Source: Gallionella sp.
GTDB taxonomy: Bacteria > Pseudomonadota > Gammaproteobacteria > Burkholderiales > Gallionellaceae
DNA length: 64,000 bases
Assembly: GCA_022340615.1 (NCBI GenBank)
Contig: JAJDNO010000024.1
Span: forward strand, 1 to 64,000
Direction of reading: 5' to 3'
The notes below the pieces were generated by a model. The model ran no database searches. It had not been told where the DNA came from and saw only the letters and a list, made by a program, of their open reading frames with translations. Positions 46,028 to 55,433 of the stretch are shown one piece after another. Numbering within the stretch: position 1 is the first letter of the stretch; every line of letters starts with the position of its first letter. The position numbers and the translations under genes were made by a program.

Positions 46028-46573
46028 TCAGGCATGCTTTGGTTTTGGTACGAAACGCAACGCAACGGTATTCATGCAATAGCGCAATCCGGTCGGTTGC
46101 GGTCCGTCGTTAAATACATGGCCAAGATGCGCATCGCACAGGGTGCAGCGCACCTCGGTGCGCGTCATCCCGAACATGTGGTCTGTGATCTCGCGCACGT
46201 TTTGCGGAGCGATCGGTTGCCAGAAACTCGGCCAGCCGGTCCCGGAATCGTATTTGGTCGCCGCATCGAACAGCGCGTTGTCGCAACACACGCAGCGGTA
46301 CAGGCCGGGCTCATGCCGGTCGTAGCCCGGCTGTGAAAATGCCCGTTCGGTGCCCTGCTCGCGCGTCACTTCGTAGGCCAGCGGCGACAGCCGCTTTTTC
46401 CATTCTGCATCCTTGTTCACGCGCGCAAGAGTTGCTAGTCCCAGAGGTTTTCCGTCATCGGAAAATTGCATGATGGTCACCATGCCGCCGGCTGGAAGCT
46501 GATCGGCAAAGGAACGTGTCGCCATGGCCAGGGTAAGTCCTGACAAGGTGTATAAAAAATGTCTGCGCTGCAT
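46028..46573 (-). CDS. msrB: Exported peptide methionine sulfoxide reductase B
   Basis: MsrB reduces the R form of methionine sulfoxide. It has 181 residues from the ATG at 46573, behind AGGAGGAAACAGAC. The N-terminus MQRRHFLYTLSGLTLAMATRSFA looks like a twin-arginine signal (RRHFLY) and is not quoted further. The MsrB domain has zinc Cys pairs CVCC and CTLC, SGTGWPSFW, the HLGHVFNDGP motif and RYCMNTVALRF with the catalytic Cys. Export by Tat would suit a folded zinc protein. It is first in the operon and has a GTAACC-N16-CGAA promoter upstream. Confidence 0.92.
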   Translation of the reverse strand: MQRRHFLYTLSGLTLAMATRSFADQLPAGGMVTIMQFSDDGKPLGLATLARVNKDAEWKKRLSPLAYEVTREQGTERAFSQPGYDRHEPGLYRCVCCDNALFDAATKYDSGTGWPSFWQPIAPQNVREITDHMFGMTRTEVRCTLCDAHLGHVFNDGPQPTGLRYCMNTVALRFVPKPKHA

Positions 46574-46670
46574 GTCTGTTTCCTCCTGGATCATCTTCGA
46601 CTGTCGGATTCGATATCGGGTTCAAGGCAATTATCAAAACCAGTTATGATTCGCCCTGCATGCCGGGTAA

Positions 46671-46696
46671 TTCGGGCGGCGCACTGAAAAGGTTAC
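46671..46696 (-). promoter_or_regulatory. ECF sigma promoter of the msrB-dipZ-msrA operon
   Basis: On the minus strand GTAACC (46696-46691) is followed after exactly 16 bases by CGAA (46674-46671). The same element occurs before bufA at 56732-56707, and GATGTAACCTTTT is identical in both. It fits, from memory, the consensus reported for the Caulobacter sigmaF-NrsF system. The start site would be near 46664, about 90 bases before msrB. Confidence 0.85.
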
Positions 46697-46709
46697 ATCA
46701 AAGGTTCGC

Positions 46710-47249
46710 GTGACTGACAAAACTGACCATCTTGAAGCGTTGATGCGGCAAGCCCTAGGCGGGGACCAGCGTGCTTACGCGAAAGTACTGCAGGAAACCT
46801 CGCGATTCCTCAGGCCGTACCTGGCGAAGCGGCTCAGCTTTACCAACGAAACGGACGACCTGCTGCAGGAAATCCTGCTGTCCATCCACAAGGCACGTCA
46901 CACCTATGACGGCAACCGGCCCTACAAGCCGTGGGTGTATTCAATCGCAAAATTCCGGCTGCAGGATTATCTGCGCTCGCATTATGCCGACAAGTTGCAT
47001 CATGCGGATGATATTTCCGGGCTGGAAGATTTTTTGCATGAAAATGTAACCGAATCTGTCATTTCATACGAATCCATCAGTGGGGAAATCGGAAAACTCC
47101 CGCAGAAGCAGGCGACCATACTGCAATTGATGCATCAGGAGGGCTATACCGCGAAGGAAGTGGCGGAGAAACTGGGCATGAACGAATCTGCGGTCAAGGT
47201 CGCGGCCCACCGCGCCTACCGGATATTGCGGCAAAAACTGGACAAATAA
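46710..47249 (+). CDS. ECF RNA polymerase sigma factor, sigmaF-like
   Basis: A 179-residue two-domain ECF sigma factor starting at GTG (46710). Sigma2 is seen in LAKRLSFTNETDDLLQEILLSIHKARHTYD and YKPWVYSIAKFRLQDYLR; sigma4 in LPQKQATILQLMHQEGYTAKEVAEKLGMNESAVKVAAHRAYRILR (recognition helix NESAVKVAAHRA). Its stop overlaps the start of a DUF1109 anti-sigma gene as TAATG, the hallmark of sigmaF-NrsF pairs. It is divergent from the msr operon, whose ECF promoter lies in the shared spacer. Likely targets are the msr and buf operons. Confidence 0.92.
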   Translation: MTDKTDHLEALMRQALGGDQRAYAKVLQETSRFLRPYLAKRLSFTNETDDLLQEILLSIHKARHTYDGNRPYKPWVYSIAKFRLQDYLRSHYADKLHHADDISGLEDFLHENVTESVISYESISGEIGKLPQKQATILQLMHQEGYTAKEVAEKLGMNESAVKVAAHRAYRILRQKLDK

Positions 47250-47884
47250 TGGGAAATATCAATGAACTGATCAACCGTCTGGCGCACGACAATATGACAG
47301 TGAAGCCTGCGCCCCATCCTTACAAGCTGAGCCTGAAATGGATGGGGTGGGCTGTTGCCTATCTTGTCGTCGCGCTGGCATTTTCCGGGGTGCGCCCGGA
47401 CCTGCCGGCCAAACTCCACCAGCCCATGTTCGTCGCTGAACTCGCTGCACTGGCCGGCATCTTCATCACGACATCCCTGAGCGCGTCATTGCTGTCGTTT
47501 CCGGATATACACCAGCTGCGCCGGCTGGCATTCGCGCCGCTGATCGCTTTCGCGCTGTTTTTGCTGGTGATGTTCCTCGCATGGCAGGCAGACAACCCCC
47601 CGGCGCCGCTGCCGGTGCACAGTTTTCAATGCACCCTGGGCATAACCATGATGTCGTTCCTGCCGGCCGCCTGGATATTCTATGTGATGCGCAAATTTGC
47701 CAGCACCCACTATCATCTGGCCGGCTGCTGCGCGCTGCTCTTCGCGTTCAGTATCGGCGCGATATGGCTGAGGCTATACGAGGTGAACAACTCGATCATG
47801 CATGTGATCGAATGGCATTACCTGCCGATGATCGCGTTCGGCATCATCGGGCTGTGGCTGGGGAAAAACATTCTGAAGTGGTAA
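47249..47884 (+). CDS. NrsF-type anti-sigma factor (DUF1109)
   Basis: A 211-residue inner-membrane protein with six hydrophobic helices and a short cytoplasmic N-terminus (NELINRLAHDNMTVKPAP), which in DUF1109 anti-sigma factors holds the cognate ECF sigma inactive. The A of its ATG is the last base of the sigma TAA. Of the two conserved cysteines I recall for Caulobacter NrsF, one has a counterpart at Cys128 (HSFQCTLG); around residues 178-190 (YEVNNSIMHVIEWHY) the expected second Cys is absent. Cys160 and Cys161 lie within a membrane helix. The signal it senses is unknown. Confidence 0.88.
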   Translation: MGNINELINRLAHDNMTVKPAPHPYKLSLKWMGWAVAYLVVALAFSGVRPDLPAKLHQPMFVAELAALAGIFITTSLSASLLSFPDIHQLRRLAFAPLIAFALFLLVMFLAWQADNPPAPLPVHSFQCTLGITMMSFLPAAWIFYVMRKFASTHYHLAGCCALLFAFSIGAIWLRLYEVNNSIMHVIEWHYLPMIAFGIIGLWLGKNILKW

Positions 47885-47928
47885 CGGCAAAGGCGCGCTT
47901 CGCTAATCCGTGTAGCCGGATGCCGCCG

Positions 47929-49440
47929 TCAGATATCGAGGAAGCGGACCTGGTTGCGCCCGCTTTCCTTGGCCTCGTACATCACCTTGTCGGCCCGCTT
48001 CAGCAGGTCGGCTGGCCGGTATTCGTGATCGATGAACATTACTACACCGATGCTAGAGCTGCAGTGATATTCGATTATTTTTTCGGTATCGCCCTCCTGT
48101 TGCAGCACCAGCCTGTAGGGTCTGGCGAGGATGGCACGGATCTTTTCGGCAACCACCCCGGTCTGGGCAATCGAGGATTGCTTGTCGGTGTCCAGTTCGG
48201 TCAGCATCACCACGAATTCATCGCCGCCGAATCGCGAAACAGTATCCACTTCGCGGACGCAACTGATGATGCGGTGCGCAACTTCCTTCAATAGCAGGTC
48301 GCCCGCACTGTGCCCGTACTGGTCATTCAGCGGCTTGAAATTGTCCATATCCAGGAACATCAGCGCGGCATAGCGGCCGGAGCGGTTGCTGGCCGCCATT
48401 GCCTGGTTCAGGCGATCGTCGAACATGCGGCGGTTGGGCAGCTTGGTCAAGGCGTCGTAAAAGGCCAGGTTGCGGATCTGGTCCTCGGCCTTGATGCGTT
48501 CGGTGATGTCGCGCGACACAACGACGACGCGGGACGGTCGCCCCATGCTGTTCCTGATCACGCCGCCGCATGATTCCATGTAGCGGATGCTGCCATCTGG
48601 CATCGAGAAACGGTATTCGATGCGCAGTCCGATGCCGGTCCTTACGGTCTCCATGAACACCCGCCTCACATGTTCGCGGTCATCGGGATGTATCTCTGCA
48701 AACGAATCGGTGCCCTTCAGGGATTCGGGGTCGCCGAACAAGCGCGTGTAGGAGGGACTGTTGTAGAGCCGTCGCCCGTCCAAATCGAGCACCGCGATGA
48801 AATCATCGACGTTCTCGGTGATCATGCGATAGAACGCTTCCTGTTCGCGCAACTCATCCTCGAACCGCTTGTTTTCGGAAATGTCGGTCATCACCACGCG
48901 CACCACCGTCGATTTGCCGTCCTTCTGCAGGCGCAGGCTGTCCAGCCTGACCTGGCAGCAAGTCTTGTCTTCGTGCACGATAGCCAATTCGCAGGTCAGC
49001 TTGTCTTCCTGCTGCAGCAAGTCGATGAAATATTCTGTCCAGTCCTTGATATCTTCAGCGGCAACGAAGGCATCAAAGCGCTTGTGCAGCAGCTTACCGC
49101 GTTCATCCCCCAGCAGGGTCGCGCCGGTCAGGTTGATTTCCTCTATCCGGGCATCGCTGCTTAGCGTGACATAGCCGACTGGCGCGAGATCGTAGAAGTC
49201 GGTGTACCGGTCGCGCAATTCCTTCATCATCAGCTGCGCGCGCTGCAACTCCTGGCGCTGCATCCCAAGTTCGACCTGGCACACCTGCAGTTCATGGAAT
49301 ATTTCTTCGACGGGACGGGACGGCCTATCCGCAGGTGCCATCTGCGCCAGATGCTTTTCAGCGGCAGCTCGCAAACCCTCGGCGAACTGTGCCTCCGAAT
49401 CTGTTTTCGGCAAATCGGGCCTTGCTGATCTATTGCCCAT
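47929..49440 (-). CDS. PAS-PAS-GGDEF diguanylate cyclase
   Basis: A 503-residue soluble signalling protein, started at the ATG at 49440 after AAAGGGGGAAG. An N-terminal helical region with a coiled-coil stretch (about 40-90) leads to two PAS domains (about 95-210 and 215-335; the second ends VVVVSRDITERIKAEDQI). The GGDEF domain follows, with NLAFYDALTKLPNRRMF, LDMDNFKPLND and an intact RFGGDEF. The allosteric I-site RxxD (REVD) stands five residues before GGDEF, so product inhibition is expected. No EAL domain. No membrane segment was seen. Confidence 0.92.
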   Translation of the reverse strand: MGNRSARPDLPKTDSEAQFAEGLRAAAEKHLAQMAPADRPSRPVEEIFHELQVCQVELGMQRQELQRAQLMMKELRDRYTDFYDLAPVGYVTLSSDARIEEINLTGATLLGDERGKLLHKRFDAFVAAEDIKDWTEYFIDLLQQEDKLTCELAIVHEDKTCCQVRLDSLRLQKDGKSTVVRVVMTDISENKRFEDELREQEAFYRMITENVDDFIAVLDLDGRRLYNSPSYTRLFGDPESLKGTDSFAEIHPDDREHVRRVFMETVRTGIGLRIEYRFSMPDGSIRYMESCGGVIRNSMGRPSRVVVVSRDITERIKAEDQIRNLAFYDALTKLPNRRMFDDRLNQAMAASNRSGRYAALMFLDMDNFKPLNDQYGHSAGDLLLKEVAHRIISCVREVDTVSRFGGDEFVVMLTELDTDKQSSIAQTGVVAEKIRAILARPYRLVLQQEGDTEKIIEYHCSSSIGVVMFIDHEYRPADLLKRADKVMYEAKESGRNQVRFLDI

Positions 49441-49788
49441 AACTTCCCCCTTTGCAACTGTGTCAAGTATCGCATATCGCGCCGGTTCCGCAATATATTT
49501 CAGGCTGTTGCCCGTCACGCCGAATTCGGCTTTGGCGGCTCTCATGCTACAATTGCACACGATTTTCATGCATAACAATTGCCCCCGGCCGGCTGTTCCC
49601 GGTCCCGGCCTGTCGATTCCGGCTGATCAGGCAGGATGATCGACCCGGCAATTCTGGTTAATACTTTTCGCGTGCCTGGACACGCAAAATCGACTCGGGG
49701 CATTCCTGATCCGGTTTGAAAGGTCTACACGAAATCGTGCGGGCCTTTTTCTTTTTCACGATCCGGTTGCACCGGCGAAAGCAGCACT
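49441..49788. other. Divergent promoter region between the diguanylate cyclase gene and prfC
   Basis: A 348-base gap with no credible gene. On the plus strand CACGA-AA-TCGTG is a short perfect palindrome about 60 bases before prfC. On the minus strand TTGCGG and GATACT, 16 bases apart, lie about 35 bases before the cyclase start and could be its promoter. Nothing else was recognised. Confidence 0.45.
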
Positions 49789-51450
49789 ATGAATAATGTC
49801 AGCGAAGCAGCAAACACAAGTATCCCATCGGCCAGTTCCGATGCAACCGCGCGCGCCGGCGATATCGAGCGGGAAGTAAAGCGGCGCCGCACTTTCGCGA
49901 TCATTTCCCACCCTGACGCGGGCAAGACCACGCTCACCGAAAAACTGCTGCTGTTCGGCGGCGCGATCCAGATGGCCGGCACTGTAAAGGCGCGCAAGAG
50001 CGGCCGGCATGCGACTTCCGACTGGCTGGATATCGAAAAGCAGCGCGGCATCTCGGTGGCCAGCTCGGTGATGCAGTTTGCCTACGACGACTGCGTGATC
50101 AATCTGCTCGATACGCCCGGCCACCAGGATTTCTCCGAGGACACCTATCGCGTGCTGACCGCGGTTGATGCGGCGGTGATGGTTGTGGACGCGGCCAAGG
50201 GCGTGGAAGCGCAGACCATCAAGTTGCTGGAAGTGTGCCGCTTGCGCAACACGCCGATCATCACGTTCATCAACAAGATGGACCGGGAGGTGCGCGATCC
50301 GCTGGAAGTGCTGGATGAGATCGAATCGGTGCTGAAGATAAAATGTGCGCCGGTAACCTGGCCGATCGGCATAGGCAAGCGCTTTCAGGGTGTGTATCAC
50401 CTGCTCAACGACGAAGTGCTGCGCTTCGTGCCGGGCGAAGCCAAGGCCGGGCAGGAAGTCGAAACCCTGCGCGGCGATCAGATCGAGCAACTGGCAAAAC
50501 AATGTCCTGCCGAAATGCAGACCATGCGCGACGAAACCGAACTGATCATGGGTGCAGGCGCGCCGTTCGATCTGCAGGAATTTCTCGGCGGACAGCAGTC
50601 GCCGGTGTTCTTCGGCTCCGGCGTGAACAACTTCGGCGTGCGCGAAATCCTGCGCGCGCTGGTAGATTGGGCGCCCTCGCCTTTGCCGCGCGAGACCGAC
50701 GTGCGCGTGGTCCATCCGACAGAACCTGCGTTCACCGGCTTCGTGTTCAAGATCCAGGCCAACATGGACCCGAACCACCGCGACCGTATCGCGTTTCTGC
50801 GCATCTGCTCCGGCAAGTACACACCGGGTATGAAGGTAAAACATCGCCGCACCGGCAAGGAGATGAAGCTGGCCAACGCGGTAACCTTCATGGCAAACGA
50901 GCGTACCCGCATGGAAGAGGCTTACGCCGGAGACATCATCGGCGTGCACAACCACGGCCAGCTGCAGATCGGCGACGTGCTCACCGAAGGCGAGGCGCTC
51001 ACCTTCAAGGGCATCCCCTACTTCGCGCCGGAGCTGTTCAGCCGCGCACGGCTGCGCGACCCGATGAAAGCCAAGCAATTGCAAAAGGGACTGCGCCAGC
51101 TGGGCGAAGAAGGCGCGGTGCAGGTGTTCGAACCGCTGCAGGATTCCAATCCGCTGATCGGCGCGGTAGGCCAATTGCAATTCGAAGTGGTCGAGCACCG
51201 GCTGAAATCCGAATACGGCGTGGATGCGGTATTCGAACGCGCAGGCATCCATACCGCACGCTGGGTGACCTGCGCGGACAAGAATCATCTCGGCGAATTC
51301 GTGAAGGCCAATCAGGCTCGTCTGGCCAGAGACGTGGATGGCAACTATGCCTATCTTGCCGATACCGGCGTGAACCTGCGCCTGGCACAGGAGCGCTGGC
51401 CGAAAATCCAGTTCCATGCGACGCGCGAGCATGGCCAGCAATTGAACTGA
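49789..51450 (+). CDS. prfC: Peptide chain release factor 3
   Basis: RF3 is a translational GTPase that recycles RF1 and RF2. It has 553 residues. The GTPase domain has [15 protein letters not shown] (P-loop), [28 protein letters not shown] and the NKMDRE motif (G4). Domains II and III follow, with [22 protein letters not shown] and [15 protein letters not shown]. The N-terminus is about 20 residues longer than in E. coli, with a Ser/Ala-rich extension. A downstream start is possible, but no better ribosome binding site was found. Confidence 0.96.
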   Translation: MNNVSEAANTSIPSASSDATARAGDIEREVKRRRTFAIISHPDAGKTTLTEKLLLFGGAIQMAGTVKARKSGRHATSDWLDIEKQRGISVASSVMQFAYDDCVINLLDTPGHQDFSEDTYRVLTAVDAAVMVVDAAKGVEAQTIKLLEVCRLRNTPIITFINKMDREVRDPLEVLDEIESVLKIKCAPVTWPIGIGKRFQGVYHLLNDEVLRFVPGEAKAGQEVETLRGDQIEQLAKQCPAEMQTMRDETELIMGAGAPFDLQEFLGGQQSPVFFGSGVNNFGVREILRALVDWAPSPLPRETDVRVVHPTEPAFTGFVFKIQANMDPNHRDRIAFLRICSGKYTPGMKVKHRRTGKEMKLANAVTFMANERTRMEEAYAGDIIGVHNHGQLQIGDVLTEGEALTFKGIPYFAPELFSRARLRDPMKAKQLQKGLRQLGEEGAVQVFEPLQDSNPLIGAVGQLQFEVVEHRLKSEYGVDAVFERAGIHTARWVTCADKNHLGEFVKANQARLARDVDGNYAYLADTGVNLRLAQERWPKIQFHATREHGQQLN

Positions 51451-51467
51451 TCGATCGGCGGCTCCGC

Positions 51468-53717
51468 TCAGAATTTCGCGCGATAGTAGGCGAGAAAATC
51501 ATCTGCCGGCAACGGACGGCTGAATAAATATCCCTGTATTTCGTCGCAGCCCAGGGTTTTCAGCAGTTCGAGCTGCGCATCTGTTTCCACCCCTTCTGCA
51601 ACAGTGCTCAGGTCCAGTGCTTTTGCCATCGCAACGATGGTTTTCGCAATCGCAACATCATCGATATTCCCGGGCATGTCCTTGATGAAAGCCCGATCGA
51701 TCTTCACAGAGTCGATCGGGAAACGCTTGAGATGGGCAAGAGAGGAGTGGCCGGTGCCAAAATCGTCTAGCGACAGGTGAACACCCCGGCTGCGTATCCT
51801 GTCCAGCAGATCGATCACCCGTTCCGGGTCTTCCATCACCATGCTTTCGGTAATTTCCAGCTCCAGCGAGCTTGCCGGAAGTCCTGATTCGGCAAGCGCC
51901 TCATCGATTTCCGCCGGGAGGTTGTCTGAACGGAACTGCCTTGCGGACAGATTGACCGCCACCCGGATCGGTTGCAACCCGGCCTTCTGCCAGGCTGCAT
52001 TTTGCCGGCAGGCCTCGCGCAGCACCCAGCGGCCGATCGCGACGATCATCCCTGTATCTTCTGCAACGGGAATGAATTCGGCCGGAGAAATCATGCCCCA
52101 CTCGCGATGCATCCAGCGCACCAGCGCTTCCATGCCGACCAGGCGTCCGCTCGCGGTATCCACCTTGGGCTGGTAATGCAATAGCAGTTCCTGATTTTCC
52201 ACCGCGTGCTGCAAATCGGTGATCATGCGCAGGGTGTTCGCGGCGGCGCGCCCCATCGCTTCGTCATAGACCGCAAAATCGTTGCCTCCGGCGCGGCGCA
52301 CCCGGTTGCAGGCGGAAGCGGCCTGCTGTACCTGAGCCTCAGCCATGATTGCCGGATCGCTGCCTGCAGCGCTTTTCATCAGCGCAGCCCCGATCGACAG
52401 CGTAGAAAACAGTTCGCGTCGCTCGACATGCAGCGGCCGCCTTGCGGTGCCGAGCAACTGCACGGCGCGCCGTTGAGCGCCGGCCAGATCTCCTGGCCAG
52501 CATACCAGCACGAACGCATTCCCGCCAAAACGATATAGCGTCTCTTCGTTTTCGTTGATTCCATCGCGCAGTCGCAGCGCAACCTTGACCAGCCAGCGCT
52601 CGGTTTCAACCGCACCCAGGCTTTCGAAGATTTCCTGTTCGCGGTCGGCAACGATCATCATCACCGTGCCCGCGCGCTGTTGTTCGACCGCCTTGCCCAG
52701 ATCTTCACGCAGACGGTACTGGTTGGGCAGCCCGGTGGCGGGATCGAAGAACGCCTGATAGGCGAGATTTTCCTCTGCCTCCCTGCGCGCTGTGACGTCC
52801 TTGATGTAGACATGGAATTCGGAAAAGTCCGCAAGGTAGGCCACGGTACATTCCAGCGTGAGCTTGCCGAGCGTGTATTCGAATTGCCGGTTGGAAGCCT
52901 GGTTCAAACGGGCTTCATCCAGATGGTGTTGCATCTCTTCAGGCAGCAGTTTTCCGGAGTCATTCGGAGGTAGATTCAGCCTGGCGAGCAATTCGGCGGT
53001 CGCCGGGTTCGCATAGCTCACCTCTCCCGTTGTGCCGAGGCGCAGTACCGGATTCGGGTTGCGCTCGGCAAACATCGCCAGCCTGCGGCGCTCCATTCCC
53101 TCGCGGATGATCGCGACGACATAGTAGCCCACGAAAAAGGCAACACCGAAAATCAATACCGAAAAGCCGATGACCCAGCGCACCATGGTCGAGACACTGC
53201 TGCGCGAGTCGTTACCCAACATGTCGACCGCGCGCTGGTTGGCCGCCGACATCGCGGCCAGGGTGCTTTCAATCTGCCTGACCTTGGGTTTAACCTGCGC
53301 CAGGATCGCCCGGGCCAGATCCCAGTTCACGACCTTGCTGGAAAGCGTTTTCGATAATTCGTCGGACAATTCGTCCAGCGCGATGAGCCGGGTGCGCAAT
53401 TCCCTCACCTGCTCTCGCGAATCCACGTCCTTTTCCAGCTGGTCGACGATGGCGTCAAGTCGCGCGCGGTTCAGCGCGCGCTGGGTCTGGAATGCGTCCC
53501 GGGTTGCGGTGTAGGAATAATATTCGTAAAGCAGGCGTTCCTCGTCGGCGATGACACCGCGCAACTCGCCGATGCGCTGCGACAATGGCAGCTTCTCTGC
53601 GATGAACATCCGGTTCACCGCCTGCACCGAGTCCCCCAGCGTGATGATGCGAACCGACACCGCAACACCCACCGCGAGCACAAGCAGAAACACCCACCAT
53701 ATCCTGCGCTGAAGCAT
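51468..53717 (-). CDS. Membrane c-di-GMP phosphodiesterase with degenerate GGDEF domain
   Basis: A 749-residue protein. Helices at about residues 7-25 and 182-204 flank a helical periplasmic sensor region. A PAS domain (about 213-325, ending HVYIKDVTARREAEENLA) leads to a GGDEF domain whose signature is RFGGNAF, so it should not make c-di-GMP. The C-terminal EAL domain is intact: MEALVRW, ITESMVMED, SLDDFGTGHSSL, VKIDRAFI, VAEGVET and QGYLFSRPL. It is therefore a predicted phosphodiesterase. It converges with prfC, 17 bases apart. Confidence 0.92.
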   Translation of the reverse strand: MLQRRIWWVFLLVLAVGVAVSVRIITLGDSVQAVNRMFIAEKLPLSQRIGELRGVIADEERLLYEYYSYTATRDAFQTQRALNRARLDAIVDQLEKDVDSREQVRELRTRLIALDELSDELSKTLSSKVVNWDLARAILAQVKPKVRQIESTLAAMSAANQRAVDMLGNDSRSSVSTMVRWVIGFSVLIFGVAFFVGYYVVAIIREGMERRRLAMFAERNPNPVLRLGTTGEVSYANPATAELLARLNLPPNDSGKLLPEEMQHHLDEARLNQASNRQFEYTLGKLTLECTVAYLADFSEFHVYIKDVTARREAEENLAYQAFFDPATGLPNQYRLREDLGKAVEQQRAGTVMMIVADREQEIFESLGAVETERWLVKVALRLRDGINENEETLYRFGGNAFVLVCWPGDLAGAQRRAVQLLGTARRPLHVERRELFSTLSIGAALMKSAAGSDPAIMAEAQVQQAASACNRVRRAGGNDFAVYDEAMGRAAANTLRMITDLQHAVENQELLLHYQPKVDTASGRLVGMEALVRWMHREWGMISPAEFIPVAEDTGMIVAIGRWVLREACRQNAAWQKAGLQPIRVAVNLSARQFRSDNLPAEIDEALAESGLPASSLELEITESMVMEDPERVIDLLDRIRSRGVHLSLDDFGTGHSSLAHLKRFPIDSVKIDRAFIKDMPGNIDDVAIAKTIVAMAKALDLSTVAEGVETDAQLELLKTLGCDEIQGYLFSRPLPADDFLAYYRAKF

Positions 53718-53794
53718 TACGAATCCGTTCCGTGTGTCAAAATTATTGTGCTGCTCAAGGCTCCATTATAGTAGCGGCGCATGCGCCTGACACA

Positions 53795-54088
53795 TCACAT
53801 CTTCTTGGCGGGTACGGGCATTTCCTTTCCAGGTTGAAGGCTGCCCCCTACTTTCAGGCAGGTTCCCGCCGGAACGGGGATGAAATCATTGGGGTCGTTG
53901 TCGACTTTCGAATGGCCGGCGCAGGAGTGCATCTTGGGATTGCTGTTGCACGCATTCTGTCCCGCCTTGGCGATGCCGAAGCACTTTTCCTGATCGGCAG
54001 CAGCATGGGCGGAATTTGCTGCTGCACTGAGGCCGAGCGCGAGCAGACTGGTCAGTGCGGTGGCGGCTAGTGAATTTTGGTATTTCAT
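53795..54088 (-). CDS. bufA: Bufferin-type precursor peptide (DUF2282), second copy
   Basis: A 97-residue exported peptide precursor, started at the ATG at 54088 after AAGGAG. The signal peptide is long, to about residue 31 (ANSAHAA). The mature part has four cysteines with spacing C-x10-C-x8-C-x20-C, beginning [14 protein letters not shown] and ending IPVPAGTC, exactly the spacing of the first copy at 56277-56561. In characterised bufferins the middle Cys residues are modified by the BufB-BufC enzyme, and the product binds copper. It lies 110 bases after doxX, either the last gene of the operon or under its own promoter. Confidence 0.85.
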   Translation of the reverse strand: MKYQNSLAATALTSLLALGLSAAANSAHAAADQEKCFGIAKAGQNACNSNPKMHSCAGHSKVDNDPNDFIPVPAGTCLKVGGSLQPGKEMPVPAKKM

Positions 54089-54198
54089 ATTCCGGGCTCC
54101 TTTCTTGTTTGGCAAATCGAACAATACGTTCATCCATAAACGAATACGTCGATGGAATTTTACATTGTCTGCCCGGATTGTGTTCGGCGCACAGACTC

Positions 54199-54654
54199 CT
54201 ATGCCGGTTTGCGCAGCCATCTTTCCAGCAACGCGTCGATCGACCACCGGCCGCGGCTCAGTACCAGCAGCACGCCCAGCAGTATCCCCCAGGACAGATG
54301 CTGGTTCAGCCCCGCCTCGCTCAGGTCGGCATAGGAAATCACCGCCACGATATTGAGGATGAACAGCCCGGAAGCGGCAAAGCGGCCTAACAGCCCCAGC
54401 ACCAGCAGAACCGACAAACCGAGCTCTGCGCTGGCCGCCATGGTAGCCGCCACATCGGGAGGCAACAACGGCACGTGGTAGACGTCATTGAACAGGTACA
54501 GCGTGCTGTCCCAGCTCAGTATCTTGGTATAGCCCGATTTGAAAAACACGTTGGCAAGATACAACCGCAAGCCCAGATCCATCAGGGGCGCCAGATATTC
54601 GGGCAGGTGCGATGCGGAATAATAAAAACGGATGATGCGCTTCAACTGATTCAT
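54199..54654 (-). CDS. DoxX family membrane protein of the buf operon
   Basis: A 151-residue protein with four membrane helices, started at the ATG at 54654, which overlaps the bufC stop as ATGA. DoxX features are [20 protein letters not shown] near residue 35-55 and [21 protein letters not shown] in the middle. DoxX-type proteins are regular members of buf/gig operons. Their role is not settled; involvement in quinone-linked redox or peptide maturation has been suggested. Translation is coupled to bufC. Confidence 0.88.
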   Translation of the reverse strand: MNQLKRIIRFYYSASHLPEYLAPLMDLGLRLYLANVFFKSGYTKILSWDSTLYLFNDVYHVPLLPPDVAATMAASAELGLSVLLVLGLLGRFAASGLFILNIVAVISYADLSEAGLNQHLSWGILLGVLLVLSRGRWSIDALLERWLRKPA

Positions 54655-55433
54655 GCTTCCTCCTTCAATTTGAAACCGCACAGCACGCCTTGCCCGACCA
54701 GCTTCAGCAATACAGCCTGCAGATCGAAACCCGGGTCGATTTCCAGTGCCGCAGCGGTTGCGTCGCCGAGCGTAGCCCCCGCCCGGATGGCCTGCAGCCA
54801 GTTTGAATCTGCCGGCGACAGTTCTTCGACGATGACCGCACCGTCATTCCGGCAGACCAGCGCATTGCTTGCACCGCTATCCGGATCGATTGTGAAATCA
54901 GGATCCGCGCCGGGCTGATGCGCGCGCCAGATCGCGACGACCGGGTATCGCGAACATACCTGGTGGCAGGACGGATGGATGCGCAGAATCAGTTGCGGAT
55001 ATTGTTCGGGCGGTATCTGTGCCAGCTCCGCGAGGTCCAGCGCGGTGGAATCCCCGGCAAAATAGGCGCGGTGACAGGCCCAGTCCAGCGCCGCCACATC
55101 GGGCAGGTAGGGCAGCCCCTGCGCTGGTTCGAACGAAACGAGAAAATCTGCGAGCTCCGCGCCGTAGCGGTGAAGGTTGCCGCTGCGCGACGGATATTGC
55201 TCGATGAATTTCCTGGCCATGTAACGGAAGAATTCATCGCCGACGAGTTGTTTGATCAGCGGATAGGCGCCCGCCAGCGTGTCGTGCAGGTTGCCGCGGT
55301 AATTATTGCGATAGATCTCGAGGGCGGTGGCAGCAGAATAATGCGGATAGATATTGTCGATTTCCACCGGCGCCTCATCGCCGTGCACGATCGCCTGCGC
55401 AAACCCGGACAACACCTCATTCAGCGCAGGCAT
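54651..55433 (-). CDS. bufC: BufC-type partner protein (DUF2063)
   Basis: A 260-residue protein. The N-terminal DUF2063 domain (about residues 5-95) has ALEIYRNNYRGNLHDTLAGAYPLIKQLVGDEFF, of which YRNNY and AYPL are family marks. The C-terminal part (about 100-260) is the RRE-like region that in relatives presents the precursor peptide to the BufB enzyme. Its first 17 bases overlap the end of bufB, so the two should be made in step. It is named by family and context only. Confidence 0.88.
   Translation of the reverse strand: MPALNEVLSGFAQAIVHGDEAPVEIDNIYPHYSAATALEIYRNNYRGNLHDTLAGAYPLIKQLVGDEFFRYMARKFIEQYPSRSGNLHRYGAELADFLVSFEPAQGLPYLPDVAALDWACHRAYFAGDSTALDLAELAQIPPEQYPQLILRIHPSCHQVCSRYPVVAIWRAHQPGADPDFTIDPDSGASNALVCRNDGAVIVEELSPADSNWLQAIRAGATLGDATAAALEIDPGFDLQAVLLKLVGQGVLCGFKLKEEA

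Noticed and set aside
49756-51441. 561-codon minus-strand frame opposite prfC
   Set aside because: prfC is unmistakable on the plus strand. The antisense frame is open because of codon bias only.
53718-54198. ECF-type promoter directly before the second bufA
   Set aside because: Only GTAAAA with a poor partner at the wrong spacing is present between doxX and this gene, so I do not call a promoter.
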